DNA of 10,271 bases from Candidatus Brocadiaceae bacterium (GCA_024653795.1 JANLHY010000120.1:1-10271), one strand, 5' to 3'; counted from the first letter of the stretch, positions 1 to 6,535 are shown. The notes: generated by a model not told the origin, from the letters alone. Program-made: numbers and translations.

Positions 1-2
1 TG

Positions 3-908
3 ATACAGGTAGGACTTACCTATGCCATTGCTATTGTTTTTCCCATTGTAGGCTTTTTCTTTCTGGCATTTGGTATTATGGAAGACAGTGGTTATCTTCC
101 ACGTCTTGCCGTAATGGTGGATAAGGTATTTAAACGTATTGGACTAAATGGGAAGGCAGTGCTTCCGATGGTGTTAGGTCTTGGTTGTGATACCATGGCG
201 ACATTAACAACACGCATCCTCAATACAAAAAAGGAACGGATTATTGCCACTTTATTGCTTGCATTAGCGATACCGTGCTCTGCTCAATTAGGCGTTATTT
301 CAGGTGTGCTGGGTAAGATTTCCGGAATGTACTTCGCCATTTATGTTTTTGTCATAGGCACACAACTTCTCTTTGTTGGTTATTTATCGTCTAAGGTTTT
401 GCCGGGAGCGCCTTCAGATTTTTTGATGGAGATTCCACCATTTCGTATGCCGAAATTATCAAATATTTTCATTAAGACATTCTATAGAGTTCATTGGTTC
501 TTAAAAGAGGCTGTACCCTTATTTATGCTTGGCACCCTGGCATTATTTGTAGCTACAAAACTTGGCGTATTGTCACTTATAGAGAGGATTGGCGCGCCAA
601 TAACAAAAAATTTTCTGGGATTACCCATAGAAACAACACATGGTTTTATATTGGGATTTTTACGCAGGGATTACGGCGCTGTGAGTATCTTTAAGGTGCT
701 TGAAGAAAAAGGCGGCAATAAGGGTATAAATCCTGAGCAATTGTTAGTTTCGCTGGTTGTGATTACGCTATTCATTCCATGTCTTGCAAATTTTCTGGTG
801 ATGATCAAAGAGCAGGGGGCAAAAAATGCATTTTTAATGTTCGCATTTATATTGCCATATTCTGTTCTTGTAGGTGGTATTTTAAGGGTTATTTTACAGC
901 AGTTCTAA
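3..908 (+). CDS. feoB: Ferrous iron transport protein B, C-terminal part (5' end outside window)
   Basis: This is the membrane half of FeoB, the inner-membrane Fe(II) importer. The frame is open from base 3, so the visible Met at 78 is internal and the N-terminal GTPase domain lies upstream of the window. Seen: a hydrophobic segment followed by the family signature MEDSGYLPRLA, then GLGCDTMATLTTR and, about 40 residues later, IPCSAQLGVI, the two cysteine-containing Gate/pore motifs, and a late IPCLANF segment. Several membrane helices run to the end (SVLVGGILRVILQQF). The Gate motifs read GLGC and PCSAQ rather than the GFGCNVP and SCGARLP forms of enterobacterial FeoB, so this looks like a distinct subclass. 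The stop lies 3 nt before the RseC-like gene, which suggests one transcript. feoA and the promoter are not visible. Identity is near certain. Confidence 0.96.
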   Translation: MQVGLTYAIAIVFPIVGFFFLAFGIMEDSGYLPRLAVMVDKVFKRIGLNGKAVLPMVLGLGCDTMATLTTRILNTKKERIIATLLLALAIPCSAQLGVISGVLGKISGMYFAIYVFVIGTQLLFVGYLSSKVLPGAPSDFLMEIPPFRMPKLSNIFIKTFYRVHWFLKEAVPLFMLGTLALFVATKLGVLSLIERIGAPITKNFLGLPIETTHGFILGFLRRDYGAVSIFKVLEEKGGNKGINPEQLLVSLVVITLFIPCLANFLVMIKEQGAKNAFLMFAFILPYSVLVGGILRVILQQF

Positions 909-911
909 TGG

Positions 912-1355
912 ATGCAAATACGCGGAAAGGTAGTGTCTATTACAGGTGATGTTGCCGAAGTATGTATTATCAGAGAAAATACAGCGTGTGGAAGTTGTTC
1001 TACCTGTCTGAAAAAAATGGGTGTGAGAGATATTACAAAAGTATCTGCTATCAAGGGGATTCAGATTGGACAAGAGGTTGTCCTTCGTGATAACATAACC
1101 TGGTTTTTTAAAAATAGAATTATGCTTGTCGTAGCTGCCTTTGTTTTAGGTATCATATTAACAGAGGTAACATCCACTATCGTATCATTCGGTACTTACA
1201 GAGGTGGAATGGCTTTGCTTGCAGGGGGAATATTAACATTAATAGTGTTAATTGTTTCATGGATCAGGAAGCCGCGATATCTTTTTAGGATAGTCAAGGT
1301 AGGTCAGGCGTCCTCGCCTGACATTATAACGACAGACGGGGACGTCTGTCCATAA
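912..1355 (+). CDS. RseC/MucC-family (SoxR-reducing type) membrane protein
   Basis: A 147-residue protein with the RseC layout: an N-terminal beta-type segment (MQIRGKVVSITGDVAEV), a cysteine cluster CGSCSTC at residues 26-32, then two membrane helices at about 71-93 and 97-121. RseC proteins work in electron-transfer complexes linked to SoxR reduction or to sigma-E control; the cysteine cluster suggests redox or metal chemistry at the membrane. The gene starts 3 nt after the feoB stop with no clear Shine-Dalgarno, so translational coupling is likely and a link with iron or redox balance is inferred. Oddly, about the last 17 codons (from 1303) lie in two repeat-type hairpins, and the stop codon falls at the edge of palindromic element copy A. 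The native C-terminus may therefore have been replaced by repeat sequence. Confidence 0.85.
   Translation: MQIRGKVVSITGDVAEVCIIRENTACGSCSTCLKKMGVRDITKVSAIKGIQIGQEVVLRDNITWFFKNRIMLVVAAFVLGIILTEVTSTIVSFGTYRGGMALLAGGILTLIVLIVSWIRKPRYLFRIVKVGQASSPDIITTDGDVCP
1303..1350. repeat. Inverted pair of REP-like hairpins at the 3' end of the RseC-like gene
   Basis: Two perfect 8-bp hairpins are separated by 8 nt. The first (1303-1322) has arms GTCAGGCG/CGCCTGAC around TCCT. The second (1331-1350) has arms GACAGACG/CGTCTGTC around GGGA. Read on the - strand the first has the core CGAGGACG, and the second has CGGGGACG on the + strand, so they are related units in opposite orientation, as in REP doublets. 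Both lie inside coding sequence. The hairpin at 3485-3508 has the same core. Confidence 0.85.
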
Positions 1356-1547
1356 GCGCTAAGTTGTTTTTGATATTTTTTACATGGAGTCCAATATCGA
1401 ATATCGAACAAGGAATTTCGAATTATGAAGTTTTCTTATCCACCTTTGTACGAATAATTCTGACGGCAAAATCTCTTCAGCGTTCTTCAAGATCAAATGT
1501 TCTATTATCCTTCGACTTTCGTTATTCCTTGTTCGATATTCGATATT
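1350..1547. repeat. Palindromic dispersed element, copy A, with a heptamer-periodic core
   Basis: Bases 1350-1416 match the reverse complement of 6748-6814 without gaps (64 of 67 by eye), which defines a two-copy element in this window. A perfect 24-bp inverted repeat is formed by 1393-1416 and 1524-1547. The left arm and what follows have a 7-nt period (AATATCG, AATATCG, AACAAGG, AATTTCG, AATTATG). Compared with copy B, the spacer between the arms is 69 nt longer. The outer right end of this copy is degraded: no good match to the CCATAAGCGCTAA terminus is left. Confidence 0.85.
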
Positions 1548-1733
1548 AGATTCCTCTGAAAATTAATAGCGCTATCATAACCCGAACGAGTCGTAAGAGC
1601 GCCAAAAGTTGGGCAGTGTTAAAATTTGCCACAAAGCCTTACACAAAGCGGAATACAAGACTTCGTAAAAAATATTTTTGCTGAAAATGTCAAAATATTA
1701 TTTGTAAGACACTAATTTATAAGGTGACGATGA
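1548..1733. other. Remainder of the spacer before the TPR-GT4 gene
   Basis: No gene is seen here. The stretch holds the motif TAACCCGAACGAGTCGTAAG (1578-1597, continuing to 1599), whose reverse complement recurs at 6834-6855 with two mismatches, and one copy of a 42-nt repeat (1675-1716). An AAGGTG ribosome-binding site at 1721-1726 serves the ATG at 1734. I see no convincing sigma-70, sigma-54 or sigma-28 promoter. Confidence 0.6.
1675..1716. repeat. 42-nt AT-rich repeat, copy 1
   Basis: Aligned without gaps to 3793-3834 it matches at 35 of 42 positions by my count. It begins TTTTTGCT, contains TGTCAAAATA and ends ACTAAT. It lies 17 nt before the start codon of the TPR-GT4 gene, so it could contain a promoter or operator, but the second copy is not upstream of a gene. 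Confidence 0.6.
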
Positions 1734-3212
1734 ATGGCTATTGAAGAATCTTTACAACAGGGTATTAGTCTAGCAGGACAGGGAAAGTTGCATCAGGCGC
1801 TTAGTATATTTGAGGATATTCTTAAAGATTATCCTGATGAGCCCCGAGTCCTCTTCAATGCTGCGGTGATTAATAACCGGTTAGGATATAAAGATCGTGC
1901 CCTAGGTTTGTTACAACGTAGTATCGATGCTGATTCCTCTTTTGCCAACCCTTACTTTTATCTTGGTCAATTACATTTGCAAAATGGATGTTACCATGAA
2001 GCTTATCAGGCATTTCGTAATACGATTGCCCGTGATATTGAATTTACTCCGGCTTATGAGGGAGCAAAGACGGCAGCATCTGCTATAGGTCTATCTGTAA
2101 TTGCCGATGAGTCAGACGTTATTTTTTATACTGGCGGTTATCCGTTTCATGGCGGGACGATAGAAGAAAGAGGGCTTGGAGGCAGCGAAAGCGCCCTTAT
2201 TTACATTGCCCGTGCCCTGGCTGCAAAGGGGATCAAGGCGCGCGTTTTTTGCAACTGCGAAAAGCCGGGCATCTATGATGGCGTACGTTACGACGATCTG
2301 GTGGATTTTCACATTTACCGGAATCTGTATAAGTTGCCAGTGCTCATTTCCTCCCGCTCACTACGGCCTTTTAAGGTTGATTTACAGGCTCAATTCCGCA
2401 TCCTATGGATACACGATGACGTTAATGTCGCGTTTCTGGGAAATGAAGGTCCTGCTTGTTTACCCATCGATCGTATTTTTGCTATTAGTCACTGGCAGAG
2501 AGACGTATGGTCGCGCCATTTTAGTATTCCCGCAGAACGTTTTTTCCTGACACGCAACGGCGTAGATTTGAAACTATTCAGACCTGCTAAAAAGAGGAAT
2601 CGTAATCGTCTGATTTATGCCAGCCGTCCTAATCGTGGATTGAATATTTTGCTGAAATTATTCCCATATATTCGTCAACAAGTCCCCGATGCTGAGTTAT
2701 ACATTTATACCTATCAATTACCTGACGATAATCTTGAAGACCCTATTTGCCAACAGGCGCGTCAGCCTGGGGTGTTTATACGGACGGGCTTGCATAAGGC
2801 GGCGCTTGCGGCAGAAGTTGGCAGCGCTCGCCTGATGGTTTATCCTAGTACTTTTAGAGAAACATCATGTATTGCCGCAATTGAAGCGCAGGCTGCCGGG
2901 ACGCCGATAGTTGCCAGCACACTGGCAGCTTTGTCAGAAACGGTGGTTGATGGTGTCAGTGGATGTCTTATTCCAGGAGTTCCCAATACTGCTGAGTTTG
3001 GGCGTCAATTCGTTGCGGCTGTTGTGGGTTTGATGAACAACGATGAAGCATGGCAGCGCCTCAGTCATGGCGCCCGTAGTCGTGCTGAGTTACTTTACGA
3101 TTGGGATATCCTTGCAAAAGAGTGGATTATTGAAATTCAAAGGCTGGTAGATGCAAAAAATGTGACTACTCAGGTGTTCGGTGTTCGGTGTTCGGAGGAG
3201 CATGACCGATGA
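1734..3212 (+). CDS. TPR-repeat glycosyltransferase, GT4 family
   Basis: A 492-residue cytoplasmic protein. Residues 1-102 form about three TPR units (helix pairs starting near 1, 35 and 69), which usually bind protein partners. From about 127 a GT-B fold begins with the glycine-rich loop GLGGSES (147-153). The C-terminal Rossmann half has NGVD (275-278) and the retaining-enzyme signature E376-x7-E384 within FRETSCIAAIEAQAAGTP. The family transfers sugars from nucleotide-sugar donors; the acceptor is not shown by sequence. The ATG at 1734 follows AAGGTG with 7 nt spacing. The gene converges on the fliS-fliT-fliD cluster, which makes flagellin or a surface glycan plausible targets (inference). 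The last dozen or so residues are encoded by a heptamer repeat (GTGTTCG three times) and do not look native. The stop overlaps the ATG at 3209. Confidence 0.88.
   Translation: MAIEESLQQGISLAGQGKLHQALSIFEDILKDYPDEPRVLFNAAVINNRLGYKDRALGLLQRSIDADSSFANPYFYLGQLHLQNGCYHEAYQAFRNTIARDIEFTPAYEGAKTAASAIGLSVIADESDVIFYTGGYPFHGGTIEERGLGGSESALIYIARALAAKGIKARVFCNCEKPGIYDGVRYDDLVDFHIYRNLYKLPVLISSRSLRPFKVDLQAQFRILWIHDDVNVAFLGNEGPACLPIDRIFAISHWQRDVWSRHFSIPAERFFLTRNGVDLKLFRPAKKRNRNRLIYASRPNRGLNILLKLFPYIRQQVPDAELYIYTYQLPDDNLEDPICQQARQPGVFIRTGLHKAALAAEVGSARLMVYPSTFRETSCIAAIEAQAAGTPIVASTLAALSETVVDGVSGCLIPGVPNTAEFGRQFVAAVVGLMNNDEAWQRLSHGARSRAELLYDWDILAKEWIIEIQRLVDAKNVTTQVFGVRCSEEHDR
3174..3194. repeat. Heptamer tandem repeat GTGTTCG, three copies (left arm)
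   Basis: Three exact head-to-tail copies of GTGTTCG lie inside the 3' end of the TPR-GT4 gene. A related heptamer tract in inverted orientation lies at 3419-3443, so the two bracket the decayed four-helix-bundle gene as an imperfect inverted repeat. Confidence 0.9.
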
Positions 3213-3416
3213 ACCATGAGGCAACAGGCAAGACTTATTTGGATATCGAGAATTTACAGGTCTATCAGAAGCGCTGCCAACTTCACCTGGAGATTCGAAT
3301 GCACAACGGTCTCGAGAAGCCGCTTGAATAGCGCCTTCCCGAGAAAGAACGCCGTTGGGCCGTCGCTGAGGCAGCTGGCGAGTATGGCGAGCCACAGGAG
3401 TTCCGGTCTCCGTGAT
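3209..3416 (+). pseudogene. Decayed four-helix-bundle (S23 / 23S intervening-sequence type) protein gene
   Basis: An ATG at 3209 overlaps the glycosyltransferase stop (ATGA) and has a GGAGGAG ribosome-binding site at 3194-3200. It opens a frame of 40 residues with a TAG at 3329. Residues 8-29 (KTYLDIENLQVYQKRCQLHL and on to EI) resemble the first helix of S23-type four-helix-bundle proteins, small proteins often encoded near mobile or repeated DNA and of mostly unknown function. After the stop the same frame runs on (RLPEKERRW...) to a TGA near 3416, but the later helices with the usual RRS...AEG signature are not recognisable. I read it as a truncated, mutated copy. The assignment rests on one helix by eye, so it is tentative; the intact start site suggests recent decay. 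Confidence 0.5.
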
Positions 3417-3418
3417 GA

Positions 3419-3443
3419 CCCCGAACCCCGAACACTGAACACC
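3419..3443. repeat. Degenerate heptamer tract (right arm)
   Basis: Heptamers CCCCGAA, CCCCGAA and CACTGAA are followed by CACC. The reverse complement resembles the GTGTTCG tract at 3174-3194, so the two tracts form imperfect inverted repeats around the pseudogene. Confidence 0.8.
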
Positions 3444-3451
3444 CTCGCGCT

Positions 3452-3474
3452 GGTTCAGGCTTGCAGCCTGAACC
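3452..3474. repeat. Hairpin with GGTTCAGGCT arms
   Basis: A perfect 10-bp stem, GGTTCAGGCT/AGCCTGAACC, with loop TGC. It is the first of a pair with 3485-3508, separated by 10 nt, and shares the outer GGTTCA of the arms. No T-tract follows, so it is not a typical terminator. Confidence 0.85.
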
Positions 3475-3484
3475 GAAACATTTT

Positions 3485-3508
3485 GGTTCAATCGAGGACG
3501 ATTGAACC
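3485..3508. repeat. Hairpin with GGTTCAATCG arms and CGAGGACG core
   Basis: A perfect 10-bp stem, GGTTCAATCG/CGATTGAACC, around AGGA. The central CGAGGACG is the same core as in the hairpin pair at 1303-1350, although the rest of the stem differs. This supports a hairpin family with a fixed core and variable paired arms. Confidence 0.85.
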
Positions 3509-3620
3509 AGCAAGGGAGGTTCAGGGATAATGATTTATAAATGATTGTACCAGGCGAGCGATTCAGTATCGAATATGATTAATTGCGCTGATATTGAATG
3601 TTTCCATGTGTCTGTTCCTC
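3509..3620. other. Spacer without recognised features
   Basis: No gene, promoter or strong hairpin is seen between the hairpin pair and the MITE-like element. A GGGAGGTTCAGGG stretch at 3514-3526 resembles the GGTTCAG arms just upstream. Confidence 0.5.
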
Positions 3621-3760
3621 TGTAACAGTTTAGTTTTTTGAAAAATTCCAGTAATAATGTGGTTATTATGCAATGTAGCGGCAATTCATGAATTGCCGCT
3701 ACATATTGGTCACAGAGACATTTTCAACTATTGATGTTTTCAAAAAACTAAACTGTTACA
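3621..3760. mobile_element. MITE-like element, 140 bp with 24-bp perfect terminal inverted repeats
   Basis: The 24 bases at 3621-3644 (TGTAACAGTTTAG... ending GAAAA) are the exact reverse complement of 3737-3760. The 92-nt interior codes for nothing and holds a perfect 32-bp palindrome at 3673-3704. I see no target-site duplication at the ends. The layout fits a non-autonomous element moved by a transposase encoded elsewhere. It lies between the convergent glycosyltransferase and fliS genes, where the folded form could also stop transcription from either side. Confidence 0.75.
3673..3704. repeat. Perfect 32-bp palindrome, GCGGCAATTCATGAATTGCCGC type
   Basis: A perfect palindrome centred on AATTCATGAATT, nested in the MITE-like element. 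The palindrome at 8352-8381 has the same core but carries GGGGC/GCCCC where this one has GCGGC/GCCGC, a paired change that preserves the stem. Confidence 0.92.
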
Positions 3761-3792
3761 ATTTTTTTAAATCTCAAATCGTAATTCGTAAA

Positions 3793-3834
3793 TTTTTGCT
3801 AAAATTGTCAAAATAATTTTGGGAAGATACTAAT
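3793..3834. repeat. 42-nt AT-rich repeat, copy 2
   Basis: The counterpart of 1675-1716 (35 of 42 identical, same strand). It lies 34 nt beyond the fliS stop, in the gap between convergent genes. The end GGGAAGATACTAATC (3821-3835) recurs with one change at 7880-7894, in the strand opposite the flagellin leader. Confidence 0.6.
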
Positions 3835-3867
3835 CGTCGTTTATTTACATAGTACCAAGTACGGATA

Positions 3868-4209
3868 TTACAAGCTGCTGGTTTGTAACGCTTCTGTCTG
3901 AACATTGTCTTGCACCTGAACCCATGTCTCTCGTAATTCTTTTAATATCTTTAAGGCAATATCAAAATTACCGCGTTTGATCTCACGCATGCAGTAATCG
4001 TACAATCTAAATAACGAGTTGGCAATTTCTGCATAATCAAAATTGAGCGAGTCTATTAATTCTATAAGAACTGTACTGGCTTTTGATTCGTCTCTCCGAT
4101 TACAAGCGGTAATCCCTGCATCATAAGCCTTTATCAGCAGTTGAACAGGGTTTAACGTCATTATTTCTTGCTCAAGATATGCGTTACTTATTTTTTTAGT
4201 AGCAATCAT
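3868..4209 (-). CDS. fliS: Flagellin export chaperone FliS
   Basis: A 113-residue, mostly helical protein. FliS binds the C-terminal helices of flagellin in the cytoplasm, prevents early polymerisation and delivers it to the type III export gate. Family landmarks seen: a Tyr in the N-terminal cap (NAYLEQEI), TLNPVQLLIKAYDAGI (residues 18-33), IELIDSLNFDYAEIANSLFRLYDYC (about 49-73) and a C-terminal helix with LKELRETW. Length is slightly under the usual 120-135. The ATG at 4209 has an AAGGAGT ribosome-binding site. It is the last gene of the fliD-fliT-fliS set, 48 nt after the chaperone-like gene, and presumably co-transcribed. No clear intrinsic terminator follows; the MITE-like inverted repeat downstream may serve. 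Confidence 0.92.
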   Translation of the reverse strand: MIATKKISNAYLEQEIMTLNPVQLLIKAYDAGITACNRRDESKASTVLIELIDSLNFDYAEIANSLFRLYDYCMREIKRGNFDIALKILKELRETWVQVQDNVQTEALQTSSL

Positions 4210-4257
4210 AGGTATCTTACTCCTTTTAAAAAAAGACTATAAAAATAATCTGTATAA

Positions 4258-4722
4258 TTATCCGCAGATATCAATTAATGAGGGCAAAAATTCAAAACAT
4301 TTTCTTTCATTATTTAATAAATACTTTCCTTCCTGTATCTTTTCCAGATTATAAGTGATATCTTTAATATGATCTCTAATTAAGCAAGTATTTTCGGCAT
4401 CATGTATAATCGTAGAATTTAATAACTGATGAATTTGATGCAGCAGCACATCTACACTTGTCTTCCAAATACTATTATCGGCAAAGCTGCTGGATTCTTT
4501 AATAGAATCATAATATTTTTTTGAAGAAATTAATTTATCGATTAATAGCCCTCTCTCATTCATTGTTTTATCCAGGAGGTCTGCATTACAATTTTCTAAC
4601 AGCATCTCTTTGAGCTTGCAGGTGTACCTGTGAAGCTCCTGATGATATTTTAGTTGTGTTGTGAGTATCTCAATTATTTCATCGCAGTTATTTGTTAAGG
4701 TATCATCCGTTGGTTTATGCAT
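4258..4722 (-). CDS. Putative FliT/FlgN-type flagellar chaperone
   Basis: A 154-residue, predicted all-helical, charged protein with no signal peptide or membrane segment. I do not recognise it from sequence alone. Its position between fliD and fliS is where FliT, the chaperone of the FliD cap, is normally found, and the pattern is compatible with the FliT/FlgN fold: a first helix IIEILTTQLKYHQELHRYTC (16-35), NERGLLIDKLISSKKYY (55-71), close to the FlgN-like R-x-x-LI-x-KL pattern, and a late helix IKDITYNLEKIQEGKYLLNN (119-138). It is longer than enterobacterial FliT (about 120). The start lies 8 nt after the fliD stop with a weak ribosome-binding site, so coupled translation is likely. FlgN, the hook-filament junction chaperone, is the alternative. 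Confidence 0.6.
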   Translation of the reverse strand: MHKPTDDTLTNNCDEIIEILTTQLKYHQELHRYTCKLKEMLLENCNADLLDKTMNERGLLIDKLISSKKYYDSIKESSSFADNSIWKTSVDVLLHQIHQLLNSTIIHDAENTCLIRDHIKDITYNLEKIQEGKYLLNNERKCFEFLPSLIDICG

Positions 4723-4730
4723 AGCTATAC

Positions 4731-6515
4731 CTATTGCGAATTAAAAAATGAACTGATCTGATTGCCCTGTAATACTGCGGTGGTCAACATGTCCTGCATT
4801 TTGTATAATTGTTGGCGATATTGATTTTCTTTTATCTTTAAACGCTCTTCCATCCGTGTGATTCTGGTTTCTATACCCGTTATTCGATTACTAATAACGG
4901 TTTTTGTCTCGTCAATAATAGAGCCTCTTGAAGTGGAGGCGCTCTCCACAAAAGGTTTTAAAAGGGTTTCCAACTTTTTAGCAACACCGTTTGTGGAATT
5001 GAATAGATCTTGGACTGCCTGGGAATTGGAAGATATGGCATCGTTAAATTTCGTTGTATTCGATAAACTGGCTTTCAGGGAACTATCAAAGGTAATGCCG
5101 ATTTTACTGAGATAATCTGGATTCCCGATGGTAAGCCCTGTTACTTGTTCTGATAGTTTTTTATATAATTGACTTTTTAAAGACGCAAAGATTGTATTGC
5201 CTGCGAGTACGCCCCTTGCCTTTGTATATGCGTCTAAACCTGTTTTGTCTTTGATATATTGCGTTGCAGCATTAAACTTTGTGAGAAAATCATTAATCTT
5301 TGATTGTAAGGCGCTTGTATCCTGCTTGACCGTTATCGTTGTATAGGTAGTATCTGTGTAAGCCGTAACATTCGTATTTTTAAGGGTATAGCTAATACCG
5401 TTTATCGTAAAGGTGTTTGAACTTTTGGTAATTTCATCAGATGCGCTGGCGCTATTTATGGTAAACTTCGCATCAGTACCGCTGGTTGCCGATGCAGTGT
5501 CCAATTTTAATACATTCATAAGATTACCAGTTACATCCGACAGTGTAATCGTATCTGTGCTGCCAGCACCTTTGGATTTAATAAGAACCTTGTCAAGGGA
5601 AGTATCATAGAACACATTTACATTTGCTGTGGAGCTGTTTATCCTGGAAATAACCGCATCCAGCGTGTCTGTTGATGTGTCGTATGAGATATCCACGCCG
5701 TTAATTTTAAATTTGCCGGTCGTGGTACTTGTCAGTGCAGTATCAAAATTTGCATTATTCAATATTACATTACTCTGAACACCGGTGGCATCTGTCGTGC
5801 CGTGATAAGCATAGGGTGTCGTTGCATCCCTCATTTTCACCTGCGTGAAAAATCCGGTGCTGCCCCCTGCTACGGATTCAGAGAAAGTTAAAGCGGTTAC
5901 GGCTTTGCTTTCAAGATAGAACTTGTCTTCGGTCTTGTTGTAGTAAATATTTGCATCTACCCCGGCAGCATTGACCGCATCCATGAATGTCTGGACTGAG
6001 GTATAGGTGGATAAATCAGCCGATGTCCAGCTACCGATAGTTACTGTCCCCGTAGGGGCGCTTCCAAAACCCGCATTAGCGAAACTCTTTGTCACATCAA
6101 TTGTCCCGCTGCCTGGCGCTACTTTTGAGCTGCTTACGGTTGCGGGTTTTGTTAATAACGCCGCAGTACTTTGTAAAGAGGCGCCGGTAGCCAACTGTTT
6201 AACCCGTACCTGAAATGTTCCTGTGGCGGCTCCCGAACCAGCGGATGCAGTTATCTTTGTTTCGTCGCCGGAACTAGATGTCCTTGAGTTATATATAGTG
6301 GTGGTTTCGGTGCTGCCAAGCTCTCTTGATAATGTCAAGAGGTCTGAGATCTTTGTCTTTAAATCGGTATGTATGTTGAGACTGCTGCTGAAGCTGGTTT
6401 TTTGAGTATTCAGAGCAGTTAATGGCCTTCGTTCCAATGCCATGTACTGAGAAATCAGCGAATTAAGACCGGAACTTGAGCTGTAAGCTGAGGTAAGCGA
6501 TGATGATATGGCCAT
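4731..6515 (-). CDS. fliD: Flagellar filament cap protein FliD (HAP2)
   Basis: A 594-residue secreted protein that forms the filament tip cap and guides flagellin folding. Seen: the N-terminal FliD signature GLNSLISQYMALERRPLTAL (16-35) with the following coiled-coil QKTSFSSSLNIHTDLKTKIS; a flagellin hook-IN type motif, FTINGISYTL (369-378); and the C-terminal heptad helix ITGIETRITRMEERLKIKEN (545-564) ending in SSFFNSQ. It is longer than the usual 450-500 residues. The extra length is in the head, where residues 155-228 and 266-339 look like a duplicated domain (compare IYYNKTEDKFYLESKAV with VFYDTSLDKVLIKSKGA). The ATG at 6515 follows AGGAG. There is no recognisable promoter nearby; repeats occupy the upstream region. 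It is the first gene of the fliD-fliT-fliS cluster. Confidence 0.95.
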   Translation of the reverse strand: MAISSSLTSAYSSSSGLNSLISQYMALERRPLTALNTQKTSFSSSLNIHTDLKTKISDLLTLSRELGSTETTTIYNSRTSSSGDETKITASAGSGAATGTFQVRVKQLATGASLQSTAALLTKPATVSSSKVAPGSGTIDVTKSFANAGFGSAPTGTVTIGSWTSADLSTYTSVQTFMDAVNAAGVDANIYYNKTEDKFYLESKAVTALTFSESVAGGSTGFFTQVKMRDATTPYAYHGTTDATGVQSNVILNNANFDTALTSTTTGKFKINGVDISYDTSTDTLDAVISRINSSTANVNVFYDTSLDKVLIKSKGAGSTDTITLSDVTGNLMNVLKLDTASATSGTDAKFTINSASASDEITKSSNTFTINGISYTLKNTNVTAYTDTTYTTITVKQDTSALQSKINDFLTKFNAATQYIKDKTGLDAYTKARGVLAGNTIFASLKSQLYKKLSEQVTGLTIGNPDYLSKIGITFDSSLKASLSNTTKFNDAISSNSQAVQDLFNSTNGVAKKLETLLKPFVESASTSRGSIIDETKTVISNRITGIETRITRMEERLKIKENQYRQQLYKMQDMLTTAVLQGNQISSFFNSQ

Positions 6516-6535
6516 AATATGAAACTCCTAAATGA

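Noticed and set aside
78..80. ATG at 78 as the start of feoB
   Set aside because: The frame is open to the left edge and codes for a conserved membrane helix, so this Met is internal.
1303..1380. Hairpin at 1331-1350 with later T-runs as the terminator of feoB-rseC
   Set aside because: The hairpin is inside the coding sequence and the first T-rich stretch begins well over 10 nt after the stem, so it is not a canonical intrinsic terminator.
1364..1549. 61-codon open frame on the + strand
   Set aside because: It lies in palindromic element A. Its peptide (SNIEQGISNYE... SLFDIRY) is just the heptamer arms translated, and there is no good ribosome-binding site.
3174..3443. CRISPR-like array
   Set aside because: The repeats are 7-nt tandems and inverted tracts, not 25-40 nt direct repeats with unique spacers.
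3090..3530. Open frames on both strands over the pseudogene and hairpins (for example 3090-3491 - and 3216-3530 +)
   Set aside because: No domain, no good start sites, and they cross heptamer tracts and hairpins. The only frame with recognisable protein sequence is the broken one from 3209.
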